Below, one piece after another: positions 19,592 to 30,039 of a stretch of 64,000 nt of DNA. Origin of the DNA: Chlorophyllum brunneum (Eukaryota; Basidiomycota; Agaricomycetes; Agaricales; Agaricaceae); contig OY756147.1 in the NCBI GenBank assembly GCA_963576785.1, positions 992,001 to 1,056,000 on the forward strand. The letters run 5' to 3'. The notes under the pieces are model-generated. The model saw only the letters and a list, made by a program, of their open reading frames with translations. It was not told the origin of the DNA and did not search any database. Each line of letters starts with the position of its first letter. The first letter of the stretch is position 1. The translations under genes and the position numbers were made by a program.

Positions 19592-21187
19592 GTAAGAGGA
19601 AAGAGAAGCAGACGTGAGTCACATTAATATCGGGGTTACTATGCTTTAGGAACCATTTACTCACCCTCGTGTGTCCCTCACAGGTACAACCTGGGGGGTG
19701 ACCAGAAGGAACTGAAAGTGCACTGGGAGGTGTCACCGATCGTCCTTGTTGGGCATGGGGATAAGAGACCTCGTGCATTCGTCGATCATAACGATTGAGG
19801 GCACGTTTCTTTGCCATTTGCATGGGCGAAGGACCAGTGACGTGGTCGCACCAGGTGGTCACCTGTTGGATCCGCAGTGAGTTTTCGAGCAGGGCAGTGA
19901 AATATAAGTTTTGTGCCTCAGCATGCACCTTTTTCTTGAGCTCAGCACGAGCATTCTCTCGTGCCTGCTGGACCTTCTTGGGATTAACCCAAGTAAGAGG
20001 CTTTGGTCTCTCACTCACTAGTACACGAGTGGTCGGAGGAGCGGGAGCGGGAATGGGTCGAGGCGCATCCATGCGTCTCATCAGGTCGAAGAGAGTCATC
20101 CCCGGACCAGTAAAGCGACAGACCACTGGTTCCGTGGCAGCGGCAAAGCCCGCCATGGCTTCTGCCATGTGGGCCTGGGGTTTACCCTGGTGTTTCTTGG
20201 GCTTCTTCTTCTTCTTCTGGACGTTAATCCAGGTAGGAGTAGGGGGAGAAGGCTGAGGGGGCTGTCCACTCAGATTGGCAGGGTGGCGAGGACCTCTCGC
20301 AGGCTGAGCCTTGGTATTGCCTCCAGGGTGGAAACGGTTCCAGGGTGGTCCAGGGCAAGTCCTGGGTAAATTGCCCTGAGGGCAAGCTTGGTAGTTGGCA
20401 GTGGCGGCAAAAGAGGCTTGTTGGTTAGACATGTTAGGTCTTGACCCTTCATGTCTTGACCACTCAGCATTTATAGCCTGCTGAACTACCTCCCAGGTCA
20501 TATCCACAACATTGTGATTATTTGCCAATGTTGTTTGTGCCACAGCATTCCAATCTGGTGGTAATGCGTTCAAAGCGATCATTGTGCCAAGAACTTCTGG
20601 CAATCTTACTTTAGCTGTTTCTAATTGAGAAGCCATTGTTCTCAATTCAGCTAGATCTATTGCTTCCCTGAAATGCGCTTTCGCAGCATTCTTTGGAGAA
20701 TTGAATACACCGCAGCAGGAGAAGATGTCCCAAAGCGGGTTTTCAAGTCATCCCAGAGGAATCCAGGAGCATCATGCCCATGGAGTAACAGGGAATCAGG
20801 TAAGGTGCCATTAATAACAGCCAATGCCTGACCTCTCAATTGTTCTCTCCTTCTATCTTCCTCCATTAAGGTAGTAGGATTGGCAGAAGAGAGATCCTGG
20901 TTTGTCACAGTCCATCTGGACTGGTCAGAACCAGTGACAGAAATGAGGGTTAGGGCATCCTGAAGCCTTCTAGACCAGAACGCATAGTTCTTCGGCCCAT
21001 TGAGCTTAGGTAAACCAGCGACAATATTATTGGTAGACATAATATCTTTGTCGAGTGTATTTCTTTCTAGAAGAAAATTCTCGTATCAGCAATGATCAAA
21101 TACAAGGATAACTCTGTCAGGTAAAGTCCTATCATCCTATCTTGGTTAGAGGGGATGATAATGGTTTAACCATCAGTAAGGCTACCG

Positions 21188-21199
21188 GGGCCCATAACC
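21188..21199 (-). promoter_or_regulatory. Copia primer-binding site for an internal initiator tRNA-Met fragment
   Basis: Directly abutting the 5' LTR, the minus strand reads GGTTATGGGCCC. Its complement GGGCCCATAACC is the anticodon stem-loop of eukaryotic initiator tRNA-Met. Priming by a half-tRNA cut in the anticodon loop is known for Drosophila copia and several fungal Copia elements. Confidence 0.8.
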
Positions 21200-21771
21200 T
21201 GTTGAGGAAACGACCATAATGAGTTGTTTGCTGGGCGCAGCAGTAAACACAGTGGGAGAGAACGTAGGGTCTACTTACCAAGATAATAAGCTTCTATCTA
21301 ATACCTGTAGAAAGGTAATTCGGATAGACAGATATTATTGATGAAGCGGTTAACGTCAGAAGAGTAGAGGTCAAAGTCGATTAAATTGATGGAGGTGTTG
21401 TACTCGAAGAGATAGGCAATGATGAAGAAGTTGTTCAATTGAACAAGATACAGAACTAGGTCTGCTACATGGGGTTTATATACATACTGTAACATAGGTG
21501 AGTCATACTACATAAAATACTAGCATTGCATGGATTGTTCCTTATGACTCTCTTTAACTGTAGTGTAGTGCCTGCGGAGTACTGCGGAACATAGTATCTA
21601 GTCATTGGTACTATGTAGAATAATCTATCAAGTACTTATGACTCTCATCGTATACAGAGCAACTCATAGGAAGTTTACTACGGAATGAAGTTACTGGAAA
21701 GTAACGGATCAGTCTATTATTATCACAATGACTTCATAGTCTATTACTAGAATATGTCCGAAACTTCAACA
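21200..21771 (-). repeat. Copia 5' LTR
   Basis: 572 bp, the partner of 7911-8480, with TGTTG...CAACA ends. It is followed by the CTGGC duplication (21772-21776) and then by the resumed LINE A frame. Confidence 0.95.
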
Positions 21772-22828
21772 CTGGCTACCCGTGCCGTCCACAGGGTTGC
21801 CACACTTTCTGAGAATCACCCTGTTTGCTCCGTTATGGGGCATCAGTACATTGGGGGATGTGCTCCACACCCCAAATCGATCGCTCTCATGACCCCCGCT
21901 CAGGCAGTCAGGGTCAAGGGGCCAGTCACAGAGGCAAACTCTCATTTGCCAGACTTAACGGAGACGTTCGAGCCATTTGCGCTCGAAGCATCACCAGGTT
22001 CTCGTCTCCTGGACTGCTACACAGCTCAGGTGACTTACAAAACATATGACGCCTCGCTCGGTGGAAACCCCATGGGTCATCAGGTGGATTTGCTCAACAA
22101 TACCCTTCGTGGGTATCGTGAGGATAGACAGGTTGTCTACACAGTGACGGACGCAAGTCTGCCACTGGTTGGGGACTTCCAGGCAATTTCTGCTGCCCAT
22201 GTTTATAGGGGGGCACATTTGCTTTGTGCAACGCGTCACCCAGCTGGCAAGGTTACAGCCCCGGATACTGAACTTTTCACCGTTTGTATGGCTTTGGGAA
22301 CTGCTGCGGCGGTCTCTGAGGCGGTACATATCGCAGTCTTTACGGACTCGATTGGTTCAGCCAAGCGAACTCTTGACCTGTCCATACATTCTGGCCAGGG
22401 ACATTCCCTAGCTGTCTGTTGTCTTCTGTTGGAGTGGTTCAGGGATCATTCTGACCACTCCCTCACTTTCTGGTCCATTCCATTGTCGGCAAAATGGTCC
22501 ATTCATCACAGTGTGCATGTATTTGCCACCAATCTACGAGTTGCCACTGGATGCCGTCTAGCGACATCTATTGATTTGCTGCACAAACTCAGTGTAGCAA
22601 CTGTTCAGAAGGCCTGGAAAGTCACTTTCCAGGACTCCTCTTATCGTGGTTCTAACTTCCTTGCTCTCAAGGACAGTAAGAACAAACTTCTACAGCCAAC
22701 GTACCTCCATGGGAGTTCTTGGCTTCCTTCCTTTCCCTCTCTGTCTGTTGTGATGAGGGCGAACTGTACCATTCTCGGGCACACACCAACCAGCGAGTAT
22801 TGCTTCCGGTTCCATCCTCTAGAGCCTG

Positions 22829-24000
22829 TTTTTTTTTTTTTTTTTTTTTAATCATGGCCTAAGGCCGATTTATTATGCAGCACTCGAACACAGCCTGCAG
22901 CCGGAATACAAACAAGTAGACTAGCGGGTATCTACGGAGAAAGAGTAGCTATGCCCTACCAAGCATAAGTACTATTGCCCAAGACCAACAGTAGGAGGAA
23001 TTGCATCCTACTCCCGAGCCCGGAGGGCGAGGGGAGTGGACGCCAGAAGAAGTGAGTGGGCAGGGAGGTCCCCCAACCAGCGACCCAGTCCGAAGACCGG
23101 GCCCGGTCAGTAAGTGTTAATTCACCACAAATGCCTGGCATGGAAACCCCCAGTTACTGGTCCAACTACTAGCCCCCAGAGTCCTTCTTGCTGAGAGTCA
23201 TCCCCCTGGCCACGGTCACCCTTGCCAGAGCAATTGGCCGCACCATTTGTGTGGCTATCGGTATCTTCACCACACCTAGTCGCCAAAGGGGACAACTCCA
23301 TTCATAAAACCCCAAAGGTCTTCACCGGACTTTTGCCGGAGTTCTCCGGCACCGGACAATAACCCACCTACCCTAAGCCAGTTATCCAATTCCCTGAGGA
23401 ACGGATGGGAATGCGAACACCTGAGGGTTCACTTTCAAGAACTTGATGAGGGCACCCGGCATGGCAGGGTACCCCCTAGAGGTGTCAAACTGACTACAGT
23501 TGGTAAGTATATGCACACGAGACTCGAAAGGAGCCCCACATGGACACCAGAATGGTTCATCCTGGAAGAACTGAGACCTATAGGCCCCAATAGGTGCATG
23601 GTTGAGTATAATCCTACACATGCGGGCGGACAGCGAGTTGGACTCTGCTGCGGTGGAGGGCAGCCACGAACCTCCATGGAGGTAAGTGGGCTGGAAGGGC
23701 TTACTGTTGCGCCCTTTGAGAGCCATGAACTGGCTACCCAAGTAAGTAGGATCTTGGAATCGAGTGGTCCAGGCATCTTGGCAGGATTTGACTACCTTCT
23801 GACGAAGGGAGTCGAGGGAGGTTTGCGGACAGGAACCCGCAGCAACCTGTAGCTTGGTACAGTACTGATGTATGGTACCATGAATGGCCCACTTTTCCGA
23901 AGAGTAGGTGTGCCAGATATGAAGGGAGCGTTCAGGGTGACCCCCAAACCACTCCATAAGGGCGTTACACACAGCAAGCGAATGAGCCTGACTAGAGTGA
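22829..24000 (-). mobile_element. LINE B 3' part: RNase H end, Cys/His tail, 3' UTR and poly(A)
   Basis: The T run at 22829-22849 is the poly(A) tail of a minus-strand LINE B. Just upstream of it in the element is a hairpin, CGGCCTTAGGCC (22858-22869 region), preceded by an AATAAA. The coding part (stop near 23382) gives SSQAHSLAVCNALMEWF, the SLRQKVVKSCQD region and CPCGAPFESRVHILTNC, the C-terminal C-X-C-H-C motif. At its 5' end (about 23998-24003) it is fused to the 3' end of the SINE-like unit, so the reverse transcriptase region is absent. Confidence 0.85.
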
Positions 24001-24892
24001 CCCATCTACGGAGCCCCTTGAGGGGTCTCTTACCACCAGCCTTAGCCAATGGCGATGTGGAATCAACTTGAGCTGGAACCTGGCTATTTTTCCTGTACCA
24101 GGCCAACCGATGTAGGATTTAGTCCTCTCAAGCCAGGTGAGCATTCTCTGATAACTGGCAGCTTTTTTCAGCATGCCCCAGTACATCACCTGCTACGGCC
24201 CACAACTTCACCCAGGTGCTACCCCGGAGTTGCTTCCTATTCCTCAGCAGCCGGTTCAGTATGCCTTACAGCCCGGATCCCCATGCTTAACTGTCTGAGA
24301 TCTACACCTTGCAGACACCACTACCAGATTGGTCCTGAGGTTATTTTAAGCCAACTTAGTCAGCATCCTCAATCTGGAGATTGGGTTATGTCTACTAACT
24401 ACCGGAACTATGCCAAAGCGGACCGGGAGGGGTATCCTATCTCGGTGGCTTTTTTCAGCATGCCCCAAGTTAGACTGTTATCACAACATTCCCCTTCTTA
24501 TAATGCCCTATCTCTAGCAGTGGCTTAGGTAATCCTCCCAAGTTAGGCCCTGGCATTAGGGCACCACCGCCTTTGGCCAATATTAGACTTGGGCGATGTA
24601 CACCATGACAGGGTGACATCACTATGTGACTTGCTATGTGGCTGGGTGTGACAACTCCCATGCTAGCCTGTGACAGCACCAAACAATGCCAAACAGGACC
24701 ACACAACCTAATCCGGTGTTACCCGGGAATATTGCTAAGCAACTACGCCTTGCGCACTGGTACTTCCCACGGTTGAGAATAAATCCTCCCCCACAGGTTT
24801 CGAACCCAGGACCTTCTAGCCAAGCAGCCTGGTAGGAATTAAGCCTACACCCAAACCACTTGACCATTAGGCCGACCCCATCCAAAAGGGGG
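24001..24892 (-). mobile_element. SINE-like unit with tRNA-like head (copy 2)
   Basis: Near-identical to 2149-3021 but on the minus strand. The A box TGGTCAAGTGG (24856-24866) and B box GGTTCGAAACC (24796-24806) are better preserved than in copy 1. It is flanked upstream by LINE B ORF2 cut shortly after the endonuclease domain, and downstream by the LINE B 3' end. The missing LINE B segment runs from DPLPDLPVREW to AVDPSVHSG, roughly 1.95 kb. I found no target duplication around it, so either recombination replaced the LINE segment or the flanks were rearranged later. Confidence 0.65.
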
Positions 24893-25958
24893 TCAAGGAC
24901 AGATGTATCACACCGCCGATCAGCAGCGGAGTTGTACATCGAGTGAAGGGCATCCCAGAGGGAGTCCATAGTATGACAAGGCCATCCATTAAACTGGATA
25001 GCCTCACAGGGAGATAACTTGCACACCCTGACCCATTCCATAAGGTCCCAAGGCCGCTTGTTAGTAAAAGCGATTTCCTCAATCTTAGAATTGAAGAACT
25101 GTCGTTTGGCGAAAGATCAGTCACCTCATCAATGACATGCCCCAGGAAGGCCTCCTCTTCGTTGGAGCCCTTCAGCAAGACAGATTTGACAACCCCAATG
25201 TCAACAGGGGTGATGGGAAGGGTGATGGACAATGGAACATGATCTGAGGCACCCTGTAGAGATATGTCCCGATAAGGAAAGGTCCTTGATGCATTGGGAG
25301 ATGAGATGAACACCAGATCAATCACTGATGGGCGGAGGTCTGGGTTGTGGGAAATAAATGTCGGACCTGGGTTGGTTGGCATGACCAAATCAAGACCGAG
25401 ATCACAACTCACTTCCATGAGTCTATGAGCTGTCGTTTGATGATGCAGAACCTCAGGGTCCCACTCCGAAGAATGACAGTTAAAGTCCCTACTCATAAAA
25501 TCAAATGGGGGAAGGACATCAACCTTCCCGTGAAGGAAGTTGATGGTGGTATGTTGATTGTCTGAATAGACGTTCAGGAAGTTATACGCCTTCGCATCAG
25601 TGAAGAGCATCAGCGCCAGGATGTCAGGGTGATGAATGAGGTCTCTCCTCATTGATGGCCTTAGACGTTGCAGCCAAGTGTGAACATAAGCCATCACTCG
25701 GGGCAGGGACCCCTGGGCAGGGGGACGCACCACCATAAGCCAGTCAGGGTGCTTAGGTGCACCTGTAACATCCTCCCCCTCCATGTCAGTGGTCGAGGGA
25801 GCGGAGCGGATGAACCTCCAGGGAGGTTCTTGGAGGAAGAGAACATCAAAGTCATCCTTTGATTTCTCAAGCAGTGTATCAACATATATGTATGACTTCG
25901 CGATGTTAAAACTAAAAACCCTAATGCCCTCCAGACAGTCCAGGTTGTTTCTAGACAT
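24893..25958 (-). pseudogene. LINE B ORF2 5' part (APE endonuclease)
   Basis: Starts ATG at 25958, overlapping the ORF1 stop as ATGTCTAG. Endonuclease motifs: LFLQEPPWRFI, SRDFNCHSSEWDPE (another copy has SGDFNCH) and SDHVPLSITLP. A deletion of about 230 bp after VIDEVTDL (near 25110) puts the rest out of frame; in the correct frame it continues as SKIEEIAFTNKRPWDL and stops making sense at the SINE junction (about 24893). Non-functional. Confidence 0.85.
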
Positions 25959-27640
25959 AAGGGGGGTTATGAGGGGGGATGGGAGAGCGACGACATCTGT
26001 CATGCACCTCTCGATAACGGGCTGTCAGCCAGGCCCGGTCATGTTTGTGGTTCCAGAAAGCACACTTCCTGGAATCAGTGGGATGCTCCTTCTTGCAGTT
26101 ACGACAATGAGGAGGATGGGAGCATGGTTGACCAGAAGGGGTAGCAGGAACCGGGGGCGTAGCCTTCGGTTGGTCCTTACAACACAGTGCAAAAGTGCGG
26201 TGGTTAGCATGAGAGTGCACCCCACCACAGTCGGGACATGCAGGGCCATCAGCCTTGCACCAGGAGGAGGTGTGGCCCCACTTGTAGCAGCAGGTACACA
26301 ATGACTCGTTGCAGCAAGAGTTAGCAGAGAGTATAATGCACTGCTTGTTTCCAAACATGATCTTCTTATTTAGAAGACCAAGAGCTCGGGTACCCCTCAT
26401 GGAGTCCCGGATGTCGAAGAACACCATACATGAGTCGGATGTCTTGGAGTTGCACACCAGCCTAGGGGGACCTTTGAGGCTGATAAGAGGAGCATGCACC
26501 GAAGAGGTAAGAACCTCTTCAACATCTGCTGGGGTACACTGAACTCCAGCGGTGGAGTTCTTGAGATACGGGACATTGACCACACAAAGGTACGACACTG
26601 AAGATAGGAGTCCAATCCAGAAGGGGGCTCCTGGAGGGGATAGACATTCAACCAATGCCCTAAGGATCTCAATATCCTTAGTCATGGCAAGTTTATTGGT
26701 GGCCATGGAATAGCCATCATATGCAAGTGTGGCACCTTCCACAATCAGAAAGCTTCTCCCAGCCTTTAATGCCTTACAGGCCTGCTGGGTAAGAGTATGG
26801 AGACCAGCCGAGGCATTCGACTTGTCTTCATAGGAAACAAGGACCTGCTTTCGCGATGGTCCAGGGATCATGAACACCGGCTTTTTAGGGCGAGCGTTCG
26901 ATGAGGGAGATTGCTTTGCAGCCTCGGCTTGCATATGAAGCCCGAGGAGCTGCTCTGCAGAGAGGTGGGGGAAGGCCGCTTTCAATGCAGAGAGTGGTTC
27001 TGTCCCAGGTTTGGCCAAAGCTGGTTGTTTTGCTGCAGCCAAATAAGCCTTCTGTCCTGGCTTGGGCTTCGAAGTGACTGTAGAGGGAGGAGGCCCAGAG
27101 AGCCTCTCGTAGGGACCTGAGGCTTTGTAGGGGCCTTAACAGGTTGGACGGGCACCTTCCCCTTAGGGTCCATGCACGGGCACTTGACCAGAGTCTTCTC
27201 TGGGTCCATAAGATTGTTCTCCTCCTGCACAGGGGCTCTGCACTGGGGGGGGCCGAGAGTAGAAGGCCCTGGTACCCTGGGGGGGGTAGCCGGGGGCCTA
27301 TAAGTCACCACCAGGAGAGCAGGAAATGCCGAAGCGATTGAGTCCCTCAGGGAGAGAGAGTCACTCGCCCCTGTGTAGGTTTCATGCCACATGGGGGAGG
27401 ATGCGACCGTCTGGACTATCTCAGATAGTCGAGAGGCGATAGGATGGAAGGACGGAGCATCCTCCTGAGGAATGAGATGTACCGTCTTCATGAAGTCGGC
27501 AACAATCTCGAGCAACCGTTGGATTGCATCGGCATCCTCCCTGGCACTAATATTGATGCCCAGAATAGAGAGGGGGGCGGTGGTAGGCTCCTCCTGGTCG
27601 TCCTGTTCCATAGCCTCCGGGGTGGGAGGGGAAGGGGAAG
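25951..27640 (-). pseudogene. LINE B ORF1 (Gag-like CCHC protein)
   Basis: ATG at 27611, stop TAG at 25951-25953. A single frameshift near 27050-27100 separates an N-terminal frame (MEQDDQEEPTTAPLS) from the main frame. The main frame contains a conserved globular part (SSVSYLCVVNVPYL, VQCTPADVEEVLTSSV) and three Cys/His clusters at the C terminus: CTCCYKWGHTSSWC, CPDCGGVHSHANH and CRNCKKEHPTDSRKC. The order matches LINE A ORF1. The 5' leader ends near 27640, where plus-strand LINE C sequence begins, so the element starts head-to-head with LINE C. Confidence 0.85.
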
Positions 27641-27642
27641 CT

Positions 27643-29394
27643 GATGCTATGGGTCAAAGCACATGCTCTCCCGGCTACCAAAGCCATTCAACACAACAGT
27701 CAGCCTTGCCTCACCATGGACAACCTATGGACGGCCCTCAACCATCATTACAATTTGGCCCAGGATAGACCTGTCAATGCAGCTGTCCTAGAAGAACTAT
27801 CACTGCCAATTGGCATGGAGAATAGGACTTGGGTTGATTTCTCTCTATTGGAAATGAGGGAATCGCTCAAGGATACCTCGAATTCTTCCGCCCCTGGCCC
27901 CGACCACATCTCCTGGTCCCACCTCAAACAGATCGCCACCGTTGACACTTGTGCTGATCTTTTCCTCAGAATTAGCTGCGCATGCCTTACCCTTGGACAC
28001 TGGCCCTCGCACTTCAAAAAGTCAACATCAGTAATCATCCCCAAACCCAACAAACCTGACTACTCCACTCCGAAGGTGTTCAGGCCAATTGTCTTACTCA
28101 ATACACTTGGCAAGCTAATAGAGAAAATGCTAGCCAAGTGACTCCAATTCGAGGTGGTGAAATTTAAGGTTCTTCACCCTCACCAACTGGGAGCCATCTG
28201 ACAACAATCCACCGAGGATGTGGGACTCTTCCTAACCCACATTATCCGGGGAGCATGGATGAAGAAGAAGAAAACATTGGTGCTCGCATTCGATGTCGCC
28301 CAATTCTTCCCCTCCCTCAACCATGACCTCCTTACCAACATACTCAATTGGCAGGGATTTTCTCCTCAGATTGCAGAGTTCTTCAACAACTATCTCAAAG
28401 AACACTGCACTACCTACTGGTGGAACAACAAAAACTCCCTGGAATATGACGCGGCAGTTGGAGTAGGCCAAGGCTCAGTCCTTAGCCCTATTCTCTCCGC
28501 CCTTTACCTCACCCCCCTCCTTCGAATCTTTGACATCTGTATGGAGGAACACTGCAACAAATGGGACTTTGACATCCTATCTTTTGTGGATGATGGCACC
28601 CTTGTCACACAATCCCCATCCCTTGAACAAAACGTCGAAATACTCCAACACATGTACTGCGAAATGGATGGCTCATGAATGAATTTGGTCTAGTGATCAA
28701 ACACAGCAAGTCCGAAGTTTTTCACTTTATGTGTGTGAGGCAGGACTCCAATCCCTCTATCGATTTGGGATCCCCACTGTTCACTGGCCATACCCCTCTC
28801 AAGCCGAAAACCTACTGGCAATATCTCGGCTTCTACTTCAACCGGACGTTAACCTTCAAGGAACATGTCTGCTACTACTCTGCCAAGGTGATATCTTCAA
28901 TTAAGGCAATGAAAATGCTAGGAAACTCTGTATGTGGTCTGTTCCCTAGCAACAAAAGACTACTGTACTGTTTGTGTGTCATACCAGTGGTGACATATGG
29001 ATACCAACTATGGTTTCACAACAAGTCATGAACGAAAGGGACTTGCAAAATCCTCAACAAGATGTAGTGACGCACGGCCCTCTGGATCACTGGGGCCTTC
29101 TGCACATCTTCCACCAGCAGCATTGAGTCCCTCGCAGGGCTCATGCCCATCAAACTCTATCTCCAAAAGCTGGCCAAATGACAAACATCAAGACTCCACA
29201 TGTTGGATGATGAACACACACTGGCAAGATTGACGAAGGAGTATCATTCTTCCCCCCACCGACTTCACATCAAGAATTTCACAGAGATTCAGAAGAAGAA
29301 GACACTTGGAGCTGTGATGAATATTTCATGCCCCACCCCCGAGACTCATTATGTAGAATCTTTTCCACCCCAACCCCAATCCACTTGCTAGCCA
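27643..29394 (+). pseudogene. LINE C fragment 1 (RT to start of RNase H region)
   Basis: The fragment begins inside ORF2 at residues WVKAHALPATKAIQHN and contains the RT: SAPGPDHISWSHLKQI, RPIVLLNTLGKLIEKM, FDVAQFFPSLNHDLL and the catalytic FVDDGTLV. TGA codons near 28139 and 28199 stand where relatives have arginine. A one-base loss near 28665 and a TGA near 29029 also break the frame. It ends near 29394 after a ~200-bp internal deletion relative to the LINE C copy at 41080-41330 and switches to LINE A sequence at CAGGGTTGCC. The 5' half of LINE C is not in the window. Confidence 0.85.
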
Positions 29395-30039
29395 GTTCAC
29401 AGGGTTGCCACACTTTCTGAGAATCATCCTGTCCACTCCGTTATGGGGTGTCATTATATAGGGGGATGTGTTCCACACCCCAGATCGATCGCTCTCATGA
29501 CTCCTGCGCAGGCGGTTAAGGTCAAGGGGCTGGTCACAGAGGCAAACTCTCGTTTGCCAGGCTTAATGGAGACGTTCGAGCCGTTTGCGCTCGAGGCGTC
29601 CCCAGGTTCTCGTCTCCTGGACCACTATGCAGCTCAGGTGACCTACAAAATGTATGACGCCTCGCTTGGTGGAAACCCTGCGGGTCGTCAGGTGGATTTG
29701 CTCAACGATACCCTCCGTGGGTATCGTGAGGATAGACAGGTTGTCTATGCGGCGATGGACGCAAGTCTGCCACTGGTTGGGGACTTCCAGGCAGTTTCTG
29801 CTGCCCACGTTTATAGGGGGACACGTTTGCTTCGTGCATCATGTCACCCAGCTGGCAAGGTTACAGCCCCAGATGCTGAACTTTTTGCCATTCATATGGC
29901 TTTGGGAACCGCTGCAGCAGTTGCTGAGGCTGTACACATTGCAGTCTTTACAGACTCGATTGGTTCCGCCAATCAAGCTCTTGACCTGTCCATACATTCT
30001 GGCCAGGGACATTCCCTGGCTGTTTGTTGTCTCTTGTTG
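29395..30039 (+). pseudogene. LINE A fragment (RNase H region)
   Basis: Homologous to 3425-4060 and 21780-22430, with RNase H residues DASLPLVGDFQAVSAAH, DAELFAI and FTDSIGSA. The aspartate of the first motif is preceded by Met (MDAS instead of TDAS). It is truncated at both ends by joints to LINE C (29394) and LINE B (30040), with no poly(A) or target duplications, so it is a recombination product and not an insertion. Confidence 0.85.

Larger units (their letters stand above)
12773..21040 (-). pseudogene. Copia gag plus unidentified linker region (split by Gypsy)
   Basis: Read as 21040-19597 and, after removing the Gypsy element and one GTAAG copy, 13080-12773. It starts ATG at 21040. The first ~150 residues resemble the UBN2-type Gag of Copia elements (GLPKLNGPKNYAFW, FLWDDLKTRFG). 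A one-base frameshift near 20700 separates this from the continuation NAAKAHFREAIDLAEL. No CCHC knuckle is seen; there is a Pro/Gly-rich stretch and a basic KKKKKPKKHQGK instead. About 350 more residues, with VCRFTGPGMTLFDLMRRMD, GCTCEGHTRVSKWFLK and LSPHEEIVALAVRTYEEE, separate this from the protease and match no family I know. A TGA near 12842 sits in a position for arginine. Non-functional. Confidence 0.75.
7911..21771 (-). mobile_element. Copia-type LTR retrotransposon carrying a nested Gypsy element
   Basis: LTRs of 570 and 572 bp begin TGTTGAGG and end CAACA, flanked by a CTGGC duplication. Read on the minus strand the order is 5' LTR, primer-binding site, gag, an extra unidentified region, protease, integrase, RT, RNase H, purine tract, 3' LTR. 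Integrase ahead of RT identifies Ty1/Copia. Without the Gypsy insertion (6,506 bp plus 5-bp duplication) the element is about 7.35 kb. The LTRs differ by a 2-bp indel and about a dozen substitutions, and the coding region has many stops, so this is an old, inactive copy. Confidence 0.95.
5266..22829 (+). pseudogene. LINE A ORF2 (APE endonuclease, reverse transcriptase, RNase H), split by Copia
   Basis: Main polyprotein of the LINE A copy, read as 5266-7910 plus 21777-22829. The first ATG (5266-5268) overlaps the ORF1 stop as ATGAATAG. An APE-type endonuclease comes first, with LFIQEPPW, GGDFNCHSELWD and SDHVPL. RT follows, with PGPDHVTW, RPIVLLNTFGKLIEKM, FDITQFFPSLNH and a catalytic box reading YVND instead of YVDD. 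RNase H (TDASLPLVGDFQA) lies beyond the Copia insertion. In-frame stops at 6523 (TGA), 7099 (TAA) and 7741 (TGA) stand where relatives have R, Q and R, each explicable by C-to-T change. The frame is cut at 22829 by the poly(T) of a minus-strand LINE B, so the C-terminal Cys/His region is missing. Non-functional. Confidence 0.9.

Noticed and set aside
24049..24528. A 159-codon plus-strand frame
   Set aside because: It is antisense to the SINE-like unit and unrelated to any LINE frame.
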